A DNA stretch of 15,953 nt from Alistipes sp. Its GTDB lineage: Bacteria; Bacteroidota; Bacteroidia; Bacteroidales; Rikenellaceae. The stretch lies in contig JAGBIR010000066.1 in assembly GCA_017934845.1 (NCBI GenBank), positions 1 to 15,953 of the forward strand. The letters run 5' to 3'. Positions 6,932 through 14,184 of the stretch are shown piece after piece (positions within the stretch are counted from its first letter, which is position 1; each line of letters opens with the position of its first letter). Under the pieces are notes generated by a model. That model did not search any database. It had not been told where the DNA came from and saw only the letters and a program-made list of their open reading frames with translations. A program made the position numbers and the translations under genes.

Positions 6932-7927
6932 TTAGTGTTCATTCAAAAATTTTTCTATCTCGGCAATTGTTGGCGCGCCATCGGTTGCCGTAGGATTAAA
7001 AAGGTTGAATCGTGCCGCAGCATTTGCAACGCGCAGTGACTTGCTGAGTGGCAACTCCTCGTGCAGCGCATACAACATAGCAGCACAGAAGGCATCGCCG
7101 GCACCCACCGACGACACAATATCCTTTGGCTCTACGCGGAACGAGGGCTCATAACACTCCTCGCCAGCCTTATTCAGCGCGAAACCACCCTCGGGGAAGT
7201 GAATAGCCACGGCCTCACCAACTCCTTTATCCATAAGGAAGCGAGCCGCCGCCTTAACCTCGTCGAGCAGGATATTTTCCTCCGTATCACGCAGATTACG
7301 ACCCACACAGGCTCCCGCCTCAACCTCATTTACGATGAAGTAGTCCATATAGGGCAAGCAGGGCAGAATAACCTCGCGGAAGCGGTCGCCCTCCTCCGAC
7401 ACAACATCGACCGAGGTCTTATAGCCGCGTTTCTGCAAGCCGTCAAGCACGCGCGCAGCCACAATGCCATACTCCTCGTCCTTTGCGTCCATTCTGTCGA
7501 GCAAGAGCAGATAACCCAAATGGAAAATCTTTGCCTCGGCCTTGATTTTCTCCACATGCTCGGGGCCGAACTCGGCATTCGCTCCGCGATGGTGGAAGAA
7601 GGTGCGCGTACCGTTGCTCATATCCGCCATAACATCGGTATAAGATGTAGCGGCATCCACGCGACACATACCCTCGGCGTTGATTCCCAACTTCTCGCAA
7701 GTCGAGAAAATCTCATCGCCCAAGGCATCGTGGCCGACACATCCTCCTGCATACAAAGGTATGCCCGTCTGCATACGAGCCAAATCGGCCAACACATTAT
7801 GCGCGCAGCCACCAAAGCCCTGATCTATCTTCTCGATGGTAACCAAATTACCCACCGCCGGATAGTGAGCGATAAACTTTATGGTATCCGACAACCAGTT
7901 GCCGGCAGAAACGATTCCTCTTCTCAT
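6932..7927 (-). CDS. PfkB-family carbohydrate kinase
   Basis: A cytoplasmic ribokinase-like enzyme that transfers phosphate from ATP to a sugar hydroxyl. The 331-residue protein shows the N-terminal substrate motif as FGGCAHNVLADLA (38-50), a second glycine-rich block YAGGCVGHDALGDEIF (59-74), and the C-terminal PfkB signature SSVGAGDAFCA (272-282) with catalytic base D278 and the GAGD anion hole. The lid contributes FHHRGAN at 111-117. The gene sits between aldolase (11-base gap) and isomerase (12-base gap), so the substrate is probably the ketose made by the isomerase, phosphorylated at C1 for the aldolase. This substrate assignment is inference; the family does not fix which sugar is used. 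There are no signs of damage. Confidence 0.92.
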   Translation of the reverse strand: MRRGIVSAGNWLSDTIKFIAHYPAVGNLVTIEKIDQGFGGCAHNVLADLARMQTGIPLYAGGCVGHDALGDEIFSTCEKLGINAEGMCRVDAATSYTDVMADMSNGTRTFFHHRGANAEFGPEHVEKIKAEAKIFHLGYLLLLDRMDAKDEEYGIVAARVLDGLQKRGYKTSVDVVSEEGDRFREVILPCLPYMDYFIVNEVEAGACVGRNLRDTEENILLDEVKAAARFLMDKGVGEAVAIHFPEGGFALNKAGEECYEPSFRVEPKDIVSSVGAGDAFCAAMLYALHEELPLSKSLRVANAAARFNLFNPTATDGAPTIAEIEKFLNEH

Positions 7928-7938
7928 ACTCCTTGACT

Positions 7939-8778
7939 TTATACGCGGTTATTACTCTCGAAGAGCAGGATATGATCCTTCACTACCTCCTTCGAAGCCT
8001 CGCGAATCACGCCCTTCATTGTTATATAGTCGGGTTTTGCCGCCTCGCGCAGATACTGTTGTACTCGCTCGGTAATACCCACCTGAATTGCCGTAGCGAC
8101 ATTGATTTTACATATTCCGTTATGGATACAAGACTTGAAATCCTCCTCGCTCGTACCGCTACCGCCATGCAGCACCAATGGCAAGCAGTTACGCTCGTGA
8201 ATCTCCACCAAACGGTCGATATTCAATTTAGGCGTAGCGACATAGCGACCATGCTGATTGCCGATAGCCACCGCCAGCGCATCAACGCCCGTAAGCTCGA
8301 TAAAGCGTGCCGACTCCTCGACATCGGTAAAGACATCCACCTTATCGTCATCGACACCCACATCGCCGACCTTACCCAATTCGGCCTCGACATCGACCCC
8401 CATAGCCTTTGCCATGCGGGTAACTTCGCGAGTGATGCGTACATTCTCCTCAAAGGGCAACGATGCGCCGTCGAACATCACCGAGCCAAAGCCCAGACGA
8501 ATAGCCTCGGCACAGGTCTCGAAGCTCTGTCCGTGGTCCAAATGCACCACAACGGGCACCGACGCCTTGCGAGCAGCCTCCAGATAGAGCGGAGCCATAA
8601 GATTCATCGGAGCGCAAGGGAACTGCACCTCGGCAAGTTGAATAATAATTGGAGAACGCAACTCCTCGGCAGCGGCAATAGCTCCCTCGACATTCTCCAA
8701 ACTCAAGCAATTAAATGCACCAACAGCATAACGGCCACTATCGGCCGCCTGCAACATCTCCTTAAACGATACTATCAT
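7939..8778 (-). CDS. Class II ketose-bisphosphate aldolase family (GatY/KbaY/Fba-like)
   Basis: A zinc-dependent TIM-barrel aldolase that cleaves a ketose 1-phosphate or 1,6-bisphosphate to DHAP and an aldehyde. Visible catalytic features in the 279-residue protein: D81-H82 in VVVHLDHGQS (catalytic acid and zinc ligand), E133 in VEAELGKVGD, H176 in GNQHGRY (zinc ligand), H204 in LVLHGGSG (zinc ligand and phosphate loop), and KINVATA at 224-230 as the second phosphate-binding motif. The NVAT form is closer to tagatose-bisphosphate aldolases than to glycolytic Fba (NIDTD). Length is typical. It is the first gene of the operon, with its own -7 element upstream. With only one kinase in the operon, a ketose 1-phosphate substrate yielding DHAP plus an unphosphorylated aldehyde is the simplest reading. 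Confidence 0.92.
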   Translation of the reverse strand: MIVSFKEMLQAADSGRYAVGAFNCLSLENVEGAIAAAEELRSPIIIQLAEVQFPCAPMNLMAPLYLEAARKASVPVVVHLDHGQSFETCAEAIRLGFGSVMFDGASLPFEENVRITREVTRMAKAMGVDVEAELGKVGDVGVDDDKVDVFTDVEESARFIELTGVDALAVAIGNQHGRYVATPKLNIDRLVEIHERNCLPLVLHGGSGTSEEDFKSCIHNGICKINVATAIQVGITERVQQYLREAAKPDYITMKGVIREASKEVVKDHILLFESNNRV

Positions 8779-8844
8779 AACTTTTCGATTTTATTTCAAA
8801 ACACACTCCACGCTCATTCGACATTTGCCACCAGCGTAGCCTAA

Positions 8845-8852
8845 CAAAGTTA
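8845..8852 (-). promoter_or_regulatory. -7 element for the sugar operon
   Basis: Minus-strand TAACTTTG matches TAnnTTTG and implies a leader of about 60 bases before the aldolase ATG. No TTTG is seen 19-21 bases upstream, and no operator or catabolite site is recognised in the leader. Confidence 0.5.
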
Positions 8853-8950
8853 TCGAAATATTTTCTTTTTGCCGATAATTTCCAACCGTTTTTTTACTCC
8901 AAAACTTCAGAAAAAACATTTTTGACACCATTTCTATCATTACAAATAGT

Positions 8951-8958
8951 TATCTTTG
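8951..8958 (+). promoter_or_regulatory. -7 element for the peptide deformylase gene
   Basis: Plus-strand TATCTTTG matches TAnnTTTG and ends 19 bases before the ATG at 8978. The short leader supports that start over an internal ATG at 9083. A TTTG lies at 8921-8924, but its 26-base spacing is too long for a standard -33 element. Confidence 0.55.
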
Positions 8959-8977
8959 TCGGACAAAACAAAATAGC

Positions 8978-9583
8978 ATGAAATTTTTATTCGCAATATT
9001 GATGATACTAACACTTTGCAACTCGGGCTGCAACAACCCCTTCACCGCAGCCGAACGAAAAATTATCGGCACGGGCAACGATATGATGCGCGTCACGACA
9101 ATCGACAATGAGGCCGACTCGACACTTTTGCGTCGGACATCGCGCCCATTGAGAAAAAAAGACATCCTCTCCGAGGAGTTCACTACGCTCTGCCGACGTA
9201 TGCTCTCGACGGTGCAGAATCCTGAAAACGAAGGTGTTGGAATTGCCGCCCCGCAGGTAGGTATTCTGCGCAGAGTGGTTGCCGTACAGCGATTCGACAA
9301 ACCGGGCGAGCCGTTTGAATTTTACGTCAATCCCAAGATTGTAGAGTATGGCGAAGAGATGGAGTATAGTGGCGAGGGTTGTCTTTCGGTTCCCGAGCAG
9401 AGTGGTGATGTATTGCGCTCACAATCTATCAAAATAGAGTATCGCGACAGCAATTTCGACCTCCGCACCGAAGCTATCGAGGGATTCACTGCCATAATAT
9501 TCCAGCACGAGATTGACCACCTGGATGGTATTCTCTTCATCGACCGAATGGATGACGACAAGGAAGAGTATTTCGAGGAGTAG
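8978..9583 (+). CDS. Peptide deformylase with predicted lipoprotein signal peptide
   Basis: Peptide deformylase removes the formyl group from N-terminal formylmethionine and is normally cytosolic and about 165-190 residues long. All three family motifs are intact in this 201-residue protein: GVGIAAPQVG (86-95, Q93), EGCLSVP (133-139, metal ligand C135) and QHEIDH (176-181, H177, E178, H181). The N-terminus is unusual. MKFLFAILMILTLCNSGC reads as a basic start, a hydrophobic core and a lipobox-like NSGC (C18), although N at -3 is not ideal. Starting at M36 (9083) would give an ordinary cytosolic enzyme, but the promoter at 8951-8958 and the coherent signal-peptide coding sequence favour the long form. 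The gene is single, and its stop codon directly abuts the stop codon of the convergent gene. Confidence 0.9.
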   Translation: MKFLFAILMILTLCNSGCNNPFTAAERKIIGTGNDMMRVTTIDNEADSTLLRRTSRPLRKKDILSEEFTTLCRRMLSTVQNPENEGVGIAAPQVGILRRVVAVQRFDKPGEPFEFYVNPKIVEYGEEMEYSGEGCLSVPEQSGDVLRSQSIKIEYRDSNFDLRTEAIEGFTAIIFQHEIDHLDGILFIDRMDDDKEEYFEE

Positions 9584-10015
9584 CTACCGAGGTCGTTGCA
9601 GCGGAAACGACAACACATTGGCATTTTGCGACTTCTCGGCCGGATATGGCGAGTAGGGCGAGGCTTGCCCTGTCGAGAAGGTTATACCCCACACCGTTAC
9701 CGAACGGCGATAGACACTCCAATAAGGGATTGTGTAGTCGAAAACTATTCGCGGAGGAAGCTCTTTATGCGGCATCGCACTAACGCTAAAATCGTTGCGC
9801 GGATGAATAGGCAGCATAAGCATAAACGATGTATCATACAGCCTCCCATCGGATGGCAATAGCGGCAGCGAGTCAATCTCCAGCCACAACGTATCGCCCG
9901 AGAGCCAGCGACGCGGCTCCTGTGCCACAACCCGTGCCGTATCGCGCCACAGAGTTTGCACAACGGTCACCAATGACAAAAATATTATTACACTTGCTAA
10001 AAATCTGAATTTCAC
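9584..10015 (-). CDS. Hypothetical membrane-anchored or secreted protein
   Basis: I do not recognise this 143-residue protein. Residues 6-22 are hydrophobic (LASVIIFLSLVTVVQTL) after a basic MKFR start, consistent with a signal peptide or a single N-terminal anchor; there is no cysteine for lipidation. The rest is beta-rich, with aromatic and proline residues. The segment RRWLSGDTLWLEIDSL (35-50) faintly recalls the 'W..GDTL.F.I' start of GldH-type proteins, but the family's later features are not seen, so I do not assign it. It follows recO after 10 bases on the same strand and is the last gene of the DUF4091-ispG-recO run. Its stop codon touches that of the convergent deformylase gene. Confidence 0.7.
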   Translation of the reverse strand: MKFRFLASVIIFLSLVTVVQTLWRDTARVVAQEPRRWLSGDTLWLEIDSLPLLPSDGRLYDTSFMLMLPIHPRNDFSVSAMPHKELPPRIVFDYTIPYWSVYRRSVTVWGITFSTGQASPYSPYPAEKSQNANVLSFPLQRPR

Positions 10016-10025
10016 TTCTCTACGA

Positions 10026-10766
10026 TTAAAACACCTCTTGCAAAATCTTTACCGACTGCACGGAGTTAATCGTATCGAGATGATAACCATAATAGGCCAA
10101 AAGCGACTGCAAAAAATCGACTCGTTGGCTGCGATTCAGACCTATCTCACCCAAATAACGCACATCACACTCCAGCATATCGCGGAGAATGAGTGCATTT
10201 TCTTGCGACATTCGATGTTCGCGCAGAGGCATCTGCTCGCAAAACAGACCTTCGGCAATATCGAACCAAGCATCGGGCATATAGGCATTACCGGGCGAAA
10301 AACCCAAAAATCGGCACAGATGCGAGAGAAACCATAGATGGAAATTTGCCACCCCCTCATCGGCCTCGTCCAACGCCTCGACCGAGCCCCACACAAAATC
10401 GAACAGCAGGTCATTAGCCTCACTCTCCTTTACAAGGCGATGCAAAACCTCTGCCATAAAGAGTGCCATAGTAGATTTTTTCACATCGAAAGGAATCGAG
10501 CGCAGGACTATTCCGCTATGCACCTCACCAAAGCGGTGCATCTGCATCTTGGGCGACTCCAAGCCCTCGAACTCTACTGCAAACATAGGTTGAAACAGAG
10601 CCTGACGTGAGCCGCCTGCGCGACGCGAGCCGAGCCCCTGCACCATATAGCTCTGACGGCCGTGTGACGACGTAAGCAACTGCACGACAAGTCCTTTTTC
10701 GCCATATTTGACGGTATTGAGCACTATGCCGCGTGCCGTATATCTTCGCATCGTCGTTCCTGCCAT
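10026..10766 (-). CDS. recO: DNA repair protein RecO
   Basis: RecO works with RecR and RecF to load RecA on SSB-coated single-stranded DNA in recombinational repair. The 246-residue protein has the N-terminal OB-fold (MRRYTARGIVLNTVKYGEKGLVVQLLTSSHG, residues 6-36, continuing to about 80) and an alpha-helical C-terminal part ending in YYGYHLDTINSVQSVKIL. The four zinc-binding cysteines known from some RecO proteins are absent, as is usual in Bacteroidetes. Translation could also start at M6; the first ATG is used here because the gap to ispG is then 12 bases. It lies between ispG and the unknown gene at 9584-10015 in a tight same-strand run. Confidence 0.92.
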   Translation of the reverse strand: MAGTTMRRYTARGIVLNTVKYGEKGLVVQLLTSSHGRQSYMVQGLGSRRAGGSRQALFQPMFAVEFEGLESPKMQMHRFGEVHSGIVLRSIPFDVKKSTMALFMAEVLHRLVKESEANDLLFDFVWGSVEALDEADEGVANFHLWFLSHLCRFLGFSPGNAYMPDAWFDIAEGLFCEQMPLREHRMSQENALILRDMLECDVRYLGEIGLNRSQRVDFLQSLLAYYGYHLDTINSVQSVKILQEVF

Positions 10767-10778
10767 AAACCACTTATT

Positions 10779-12263
10779 TTAAGCGGGATCTTCCCAATCG
10801 CCACCCTCTTTTATCAACGCTATAAGATGCTCGATAGCCTCCTCCTGCGGGATGTTTCGCTCGACAATTTGGCGACCTTTATAGAGTGTTATGCGGCCGG
10901 GAGCAGCTCCTACATAGCCATAATCGGCATCGGCCATCTCGCCCGGGCCATTGACTATACAGCCCATAATGCCAATCTTCAGATTTTTCAGATGCGACGT
11001 GCGGCTCTTAATGTCGGCCAATGTCTTCTCTATATCATATAGTGTGCGGCCGCAACTCGGGCAAGCAATATACTCGGTATGTGAGAATCGCACGCGTGCC
11101 GCCTGCAGAATCATAAGTTCAATCTCGCGCTGCATCTTTTCGTCCAAAGCAGGTGCATCTACCCACACGCCTTCAGCCAAGCCATCCAGCAACAACACAC
11201 CCAAATCGGCTGCCGCCTTAACAGCAACCACCTCGGCATCGGCATCGTCGTAGCGACGTTTTACGACCACAGGTCGCTTATCCTCCATATCGAGAATCGC
11301 AGCGCGCAACTCTGCCGACGGATTTTTGCTCACAGCCTCAACGACGCAAAAAGCATCGGTAATCTCGTCGTGCGCCACAGGCATCTGCACAGCCGAACGA
11401 CGTACAAACTCCGTAGGATGGTATCTCTCGGGATGCGCCACCTCGAACTCGCCCTCCCGCTCGGCAAAATAGTCAACCAGCATCTGCGCCACAGGCACTT
11501 CATTTTCGGGTGCTTCGGTAAGCGACACACGAATCGTATCGCCAATGCCGTCAGCCAGCAATGCACCTATACCTACGGCACTCTTTATTCGGCCCTCAAT
11601 GCCATTACCGGCCTCGGTAACGCCCAGATGCACGGGATAGGTCATACCCTCCTTCGCCATAGCCTCCACCAAAAGACGATAGGCCTGCACCATAACGCGC
11701 GTATTGCTCGACTTCATCGACACCACTACCTGATCGAACTGCTCACGACGGCACACCTCAAGGAACTCCATTGCCGAGGCAACCATTCCCTGCGGAGTAT
11801 CGCCCCACTCATCGAAAACACGCTTTGCCAACGAACCGTGATTCACGCCAATACGCAACGCGACACCTCGCTCGCGGCACTGCGCAATAAGAGCCTCCAG
11901 CTCGCCATTCGACGTACGATAGTTTCCCGGGTTGATACGCACCTTATCGACATATCGCGCGGCGATTGATGCCACCTCCGGAACAAAGTGAATATCGGCA
12001 ACTATTGCTGTTGAGTATCCATCCTTGCGTACCTCGCGCATAATATTTTCAAGATTCTCGCCCTCCTTACGGCCCTGTGCCGTAAGACGCACGATACCCG
12101 CTCCTGCATCGGCAATGCGCTTAATCTGCTCGACACTTGCCGCAGTATCGGCCGTAGGGGTATTTGTCATCGACTGCACGGCAATAGGATACGCCGAGCC
12201 AATCTTCACATCGCCGATTCTCACCTCGTGAGCCTCTCGACGGCTATATTTTGTTAAATTCAT
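10779..12263 (-). CDS. ispG: 4-hydroxy-3-methylbut-2-en-1-yl diphosphate synthase
   Basis: IspG (GcpE) converts methylerythritol cyclodiphosphate to HMBPP, the penultimate step of the MEP isoprenoid pathway, using a [4Fe-4S] cluster. The 494-residue protein has an N-terminal TIM barrel (RIGDVKIG, PIAVQSMTNTPTAD, VADIHF at 88-93, KVRINPGN at 107-114, GVTEAG at 214-219) and a C-terminal cluster domain with C401 and C404 (ACPSCGRT), C435 (GCIVNGPGE) and E442 as cluster ligands. A central insert of about 120 residues (roughly 265-385) separates them, as in Bacteroidetes and plants. It is shorter than I recall for Bacteroides IspG, which is near 600 residues. The gene follows a DUF4091 lipoprotein gene by 26 bases and precedes recO by 12. 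Confidence 0.95.
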   Translation of the reverse strand: MNLTKYSRREAHEVRIGDVKIGSAYPIAVQSMTNTPTADTAASVEQIKRIADAGAGIVRLTAQGRKEGENLENIMREVRKDGYSTAIVADIHFVPEVASIAARYVDKVRINPGNYRTSNGELEALIAQCRERGVALRIGVNHGSLAKRVFDEWGDTPQGMVASAMEFLEVCRREQFDQVVVSMKSSNTRVMVQAYRLLVEAMAKEGMTYPVHLGVTEAGNGIEGRIKSAVGIGALLADGIGDTIRVSLTEAPENEVPVAQMLVDYFAEREGEFEVAHPERYHPTEFVRRSAVQMPVAHDEITDAFCVVEAVSKNPSAELRAAILDMEDKRPVVVKRRYDDADAEVVAVKAAADLGVLLLDGLAEGVWVDAPALDEKMQREIELMILQAARVRFSHTEYIACPSCGRTLYDIEKTLADIKSRTSHLKNLKIGIMGCIVNGPGEMADADYGYVGAAPGRITLYKGRQIVERNIPQEEAIEHLIALIKEGGDWEDPA

Positions 12264-12289
12264 CTATACAATCTTTTCCGCGCCATTAA

Positions 12290-14026
12290 TTACATTCTCG
12301 ACACCTCGTCCAATGCCTTACGAGCCTCGACTACAATTTCATGCCAAGGTTGAGTATGATCCTGCGAATTGGTTGTACAGATACGCTCCAACACAGCCTC
12401 AATGGCCGATGTATCAACGCCCTCACGACGCAACGCACGCACCTTCTCGGCAACCTCAATACCCTCGATAAGCATCTCGAAGCGAACCGACGAACGCGCA
12501 TAGGGATATACCAAGAATGTATCGCCGCCCATCCAATTACCATAGCGCGAATCAAGGTGCGGATTCTCGGGCCAAGAGTTATATGCCCAACGCAACATAC
12601 CGTCGTAATCGGTAGCTACGCCATACCAGCCGAGCAACTCCGACTCAAAAGGCTCAGAGTTGGTAAAGGTATTGGGGTATGACGGCACACAACAGATGTA
12701 GAACGTCGTATTATGGCCCTTCTCGCGGCGCATAACAATATCGGCGTGATCGGCAGGATGGTGGATTGCCACGCACACGTCACGCATCATTGTATAACGC
12801 TTATAAGACTTATGATTGTCGGCCAGCGCGAAGTTCAGCTCGGGTGCTGCCTGCTCGAGCAACTCGGCAGCAGCATCCATTGCCTTCGGCGAACGCTCGT
12901 CCATTGCGATGTTGGTAATCGACAACCAGCCCTTCTCGCGCAAGTGGCTTGTAAAGTCCTTAAGGAAGGGAGTCCAAATCTCCTTGAAAATCTTCGTACC
13001 GGGATCGGCCTTGACTGTAATGGTTTCGCCCTTTGCCTCGTCCCAATACTCCAGCTCGTTATTCCACGGCACCATCGAGTAGCAGTTTATCATCTTGTTG
13101 ATACCCAAGCCGAGCATCATCTCTACCCAACGGTCAAACACCTTATAGTCGTAACGCCACTCACCATCCTTACCCAGTGTCCAAAGAATCATACTCTCAT
13201 AACCATCGTAGCATTGATGATTCCACGGATCCTTGTTCAACGTTGCCGTAATAACCTTCTGGCCGGCATTGGCCAAGAGCTGCATAACGGGGCGCATAGC
13301 CTCGAAATGTTCATCACTCCACATCTCAAGTCCCTGCGCACGCGCAACTGCCGAGGGGTGCTGCCACAAATCGAGGTGGTAGCTCCACTCCGCAACCGGT
13401 GCAAGCGTATGATCGACAACCTCCAACTCAAATGGAAGTTTCAGCTTGCCGCAACCCTGATGGCTGATAGTGATTTTGCCACTATACACGCCCGCTTTAG
13501 CATCCTGCGGGATATTAAATGTCACCCACACGGGACGTGTCGAACACGGTGCCATATCGAAACGCGCCAAAGAGTCCAGCATATCGGCAGCCGAGAAAGT
13601 GTTGCCACTCTTCTTGTATGAGAATGTCTGCTCGTCGGTAATGGTATAACGCACAAAACGTGTCTGCACAATCGAGCCGGGGAGTTTTGCATCGGCCGAT
13701 TTCAGATCGCTCACCTTGCACTCCACGCCATCTGCGCCCTCTGCACTCCACAACATTATCTGCGCCGAGGCCCGCTCACCGCGCCAGCAGGTGAGTTTCA
13801 TATTTTGCGAAATCTCGCGCTCGGGCACTTCATCGCGCACATAGCGCAAATCCTTATCGCTCCATCCGCCATAAAGGCCCCTGCCGAGGCTCCCCCACGC
13901 TTCATATACCTCCTCCGAACGGGTCTGCTCCAATGCCAACTCCTCGAAGGTCTCAACCCTTTGATAATCACCACTACAACCGACCGCGAAAATTGCCGCA
14001 GCCATAAAAGCCAAAACACTCTTCAT
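12290..14026 (-). CDS. DUF4091 glycoside hydrolase-like lipoprotein
   Basis: A predicted envelope lipoprotein of 578 residues with SPII signal (AVGCSG, lipidated C17). Residues 20-205 form a beta-sandwich region with the motif RPVWVTFNIPQDAKAGVYSGKI (164-185) common in proteins of this type. Residues 206-520 look like a TIM-barrel region, and 467-525 match DUF4091 (LRWAYNSWPENPHLDSRYG, GGDTFLVYPYARSSVRFEMLIEGIE). MDER at 375-378 is a candidate acidic active-site pair, but that is a guess. Members of DUF4091 are annotated as glycoside hydrolase-like in gut Bacteroidetes; the substrate is unknown. It is the first gene of a run with ispG and recO, which has no obvious functional logic. A -7 element lies upstream. 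Confidence 0.87.
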   Translation of the reverse strand: MKSVLAFMAAAIFAVGCSGDYQRVETFEELALEQTRSEEVYEAWGSLGRGLYGGWSDKDLRYVRDEVPEREISQNMKLTCWRGERASAQIMLWSAEGADGVECKVSDLKSADAKLPGSIVQTRFVRYTITDEQTFSYKKSGNTFSAADMLDSLARFDMAPCSTRPVWVTFNIPQDAKAGVYSGKITISHQGCGKLKLPFELEVVDHTLAPVAEWSYHLDLWQHPSAVARAQGLEMWSDEHFEAMRPVMQLLANAGQKVITATLNKDPWNHQCYDGYESMILWTLGKDGEWRYDYKVFDRWVEMMLGLGINKMINCYSMVPWNNELEYWDEAKGETITVKADPGTKIFKEIWTPFLKDFTSHLREKGWLSITNIAMDERSPKAMDAAAELLEQAAPELNFALADNHKSYKRYTMMRDVCVAIHHPADHADIVMRREKGHNTTFYICCVPSYPNTFTNSEPFESELLGWYGVATDYDGMLRWAYNSWPENPHLDSRYGNWMGGDTFLVYPYARSSVRFEMLIEGIEVAEKVRALRREGVDTSAIEAVLERICTTNSQDHTQPWHEIVVEARKALDEVSRM

Positions 14027-14069
14027 AATATCAAGTTTTACTGATTAATCGCATTACTATATAATCATA

Positions 14070-14077
14070 CAAATATA
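14070..14077 (-). promoter_or_regulatory. -7 element for the DUF4091-ispG-recO run
   Basis: Minus-strand TATATTTG matches TAnnTTTG and would give a leader of about 40 bases before the DUF4091 ATG. No -33 TTTG is seen at standard spacing. It is the only good promoter candidate upstream of ispG and recO, whose own upstream gaps are 26 and 12 bases. Confidence 0.5.
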
Positions 14078-14149
14078 AGCAAAACTTTCCACATATTCCA
14101 TCTCGTGGGCCGAAATATCGCAAGAAAAGGGAATGGGAGCAACGCAAAT

Positions 14150-14180
14150 TTTGATTTTTCGATTTTGAGGAGTATATTTG
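14150..14180 (+). promoter_or_regulatory. Complete Bacteroidetes promoter directly before recG
   Basis: TTTG (14150-14153), 19 bases, then TATATTTG (14173-14180): an exact fit to the TTTG-N19-21-TAnnTTTG consensus. The recG ATG starts only four bases after the -7 element, so transcription would begin at or within two or three bases of the start codon. This predicts a leaderless mRNA. Confidence 0.7.
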
Positions 14181-14184
14181 TAAT

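Noticed and set aside
7061..7936. Long open frame on the plus strand opposite the PfkB kinase gene
   Set aside because: It is the mirror of a well-supported kinase gene, has no recognisable domain, and is rich in H, I, L and T as expected from reading codons backwards.
7933..8844. Open frame of about 300 codons on the plus strand opposite the aldolase gene
   Set aside because: The minus strand has all aldolase catalytic motifs. The plus-strand frame has no promoter, leader or family pattern and overlaps the sugar-operon promoter.
9083..9583. Alternative deformylase start at the internal ATG, giving a cytosolic enzyme
   Set aside because: It cannot be excluded, but the promoter position and the coherent signal-peptide coding upstream favour the ATG at 8978.
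9592..9611. Hairpin GTCGTT/AACGAC near the end of the deformylase gene
   Set aside because: A six-pair stem with an eight-base loop and no U-tract on either strand; it is inside the coding region of the convergent gene.
12713..13621. Open frame of about 300 codons on the plus strand inside the DUF4091 gene
   Set aside because: It lies wholly within a convincing lipoprotein gene and shows no domain; long antisense frames are common when the sense gene avoids certain codons.
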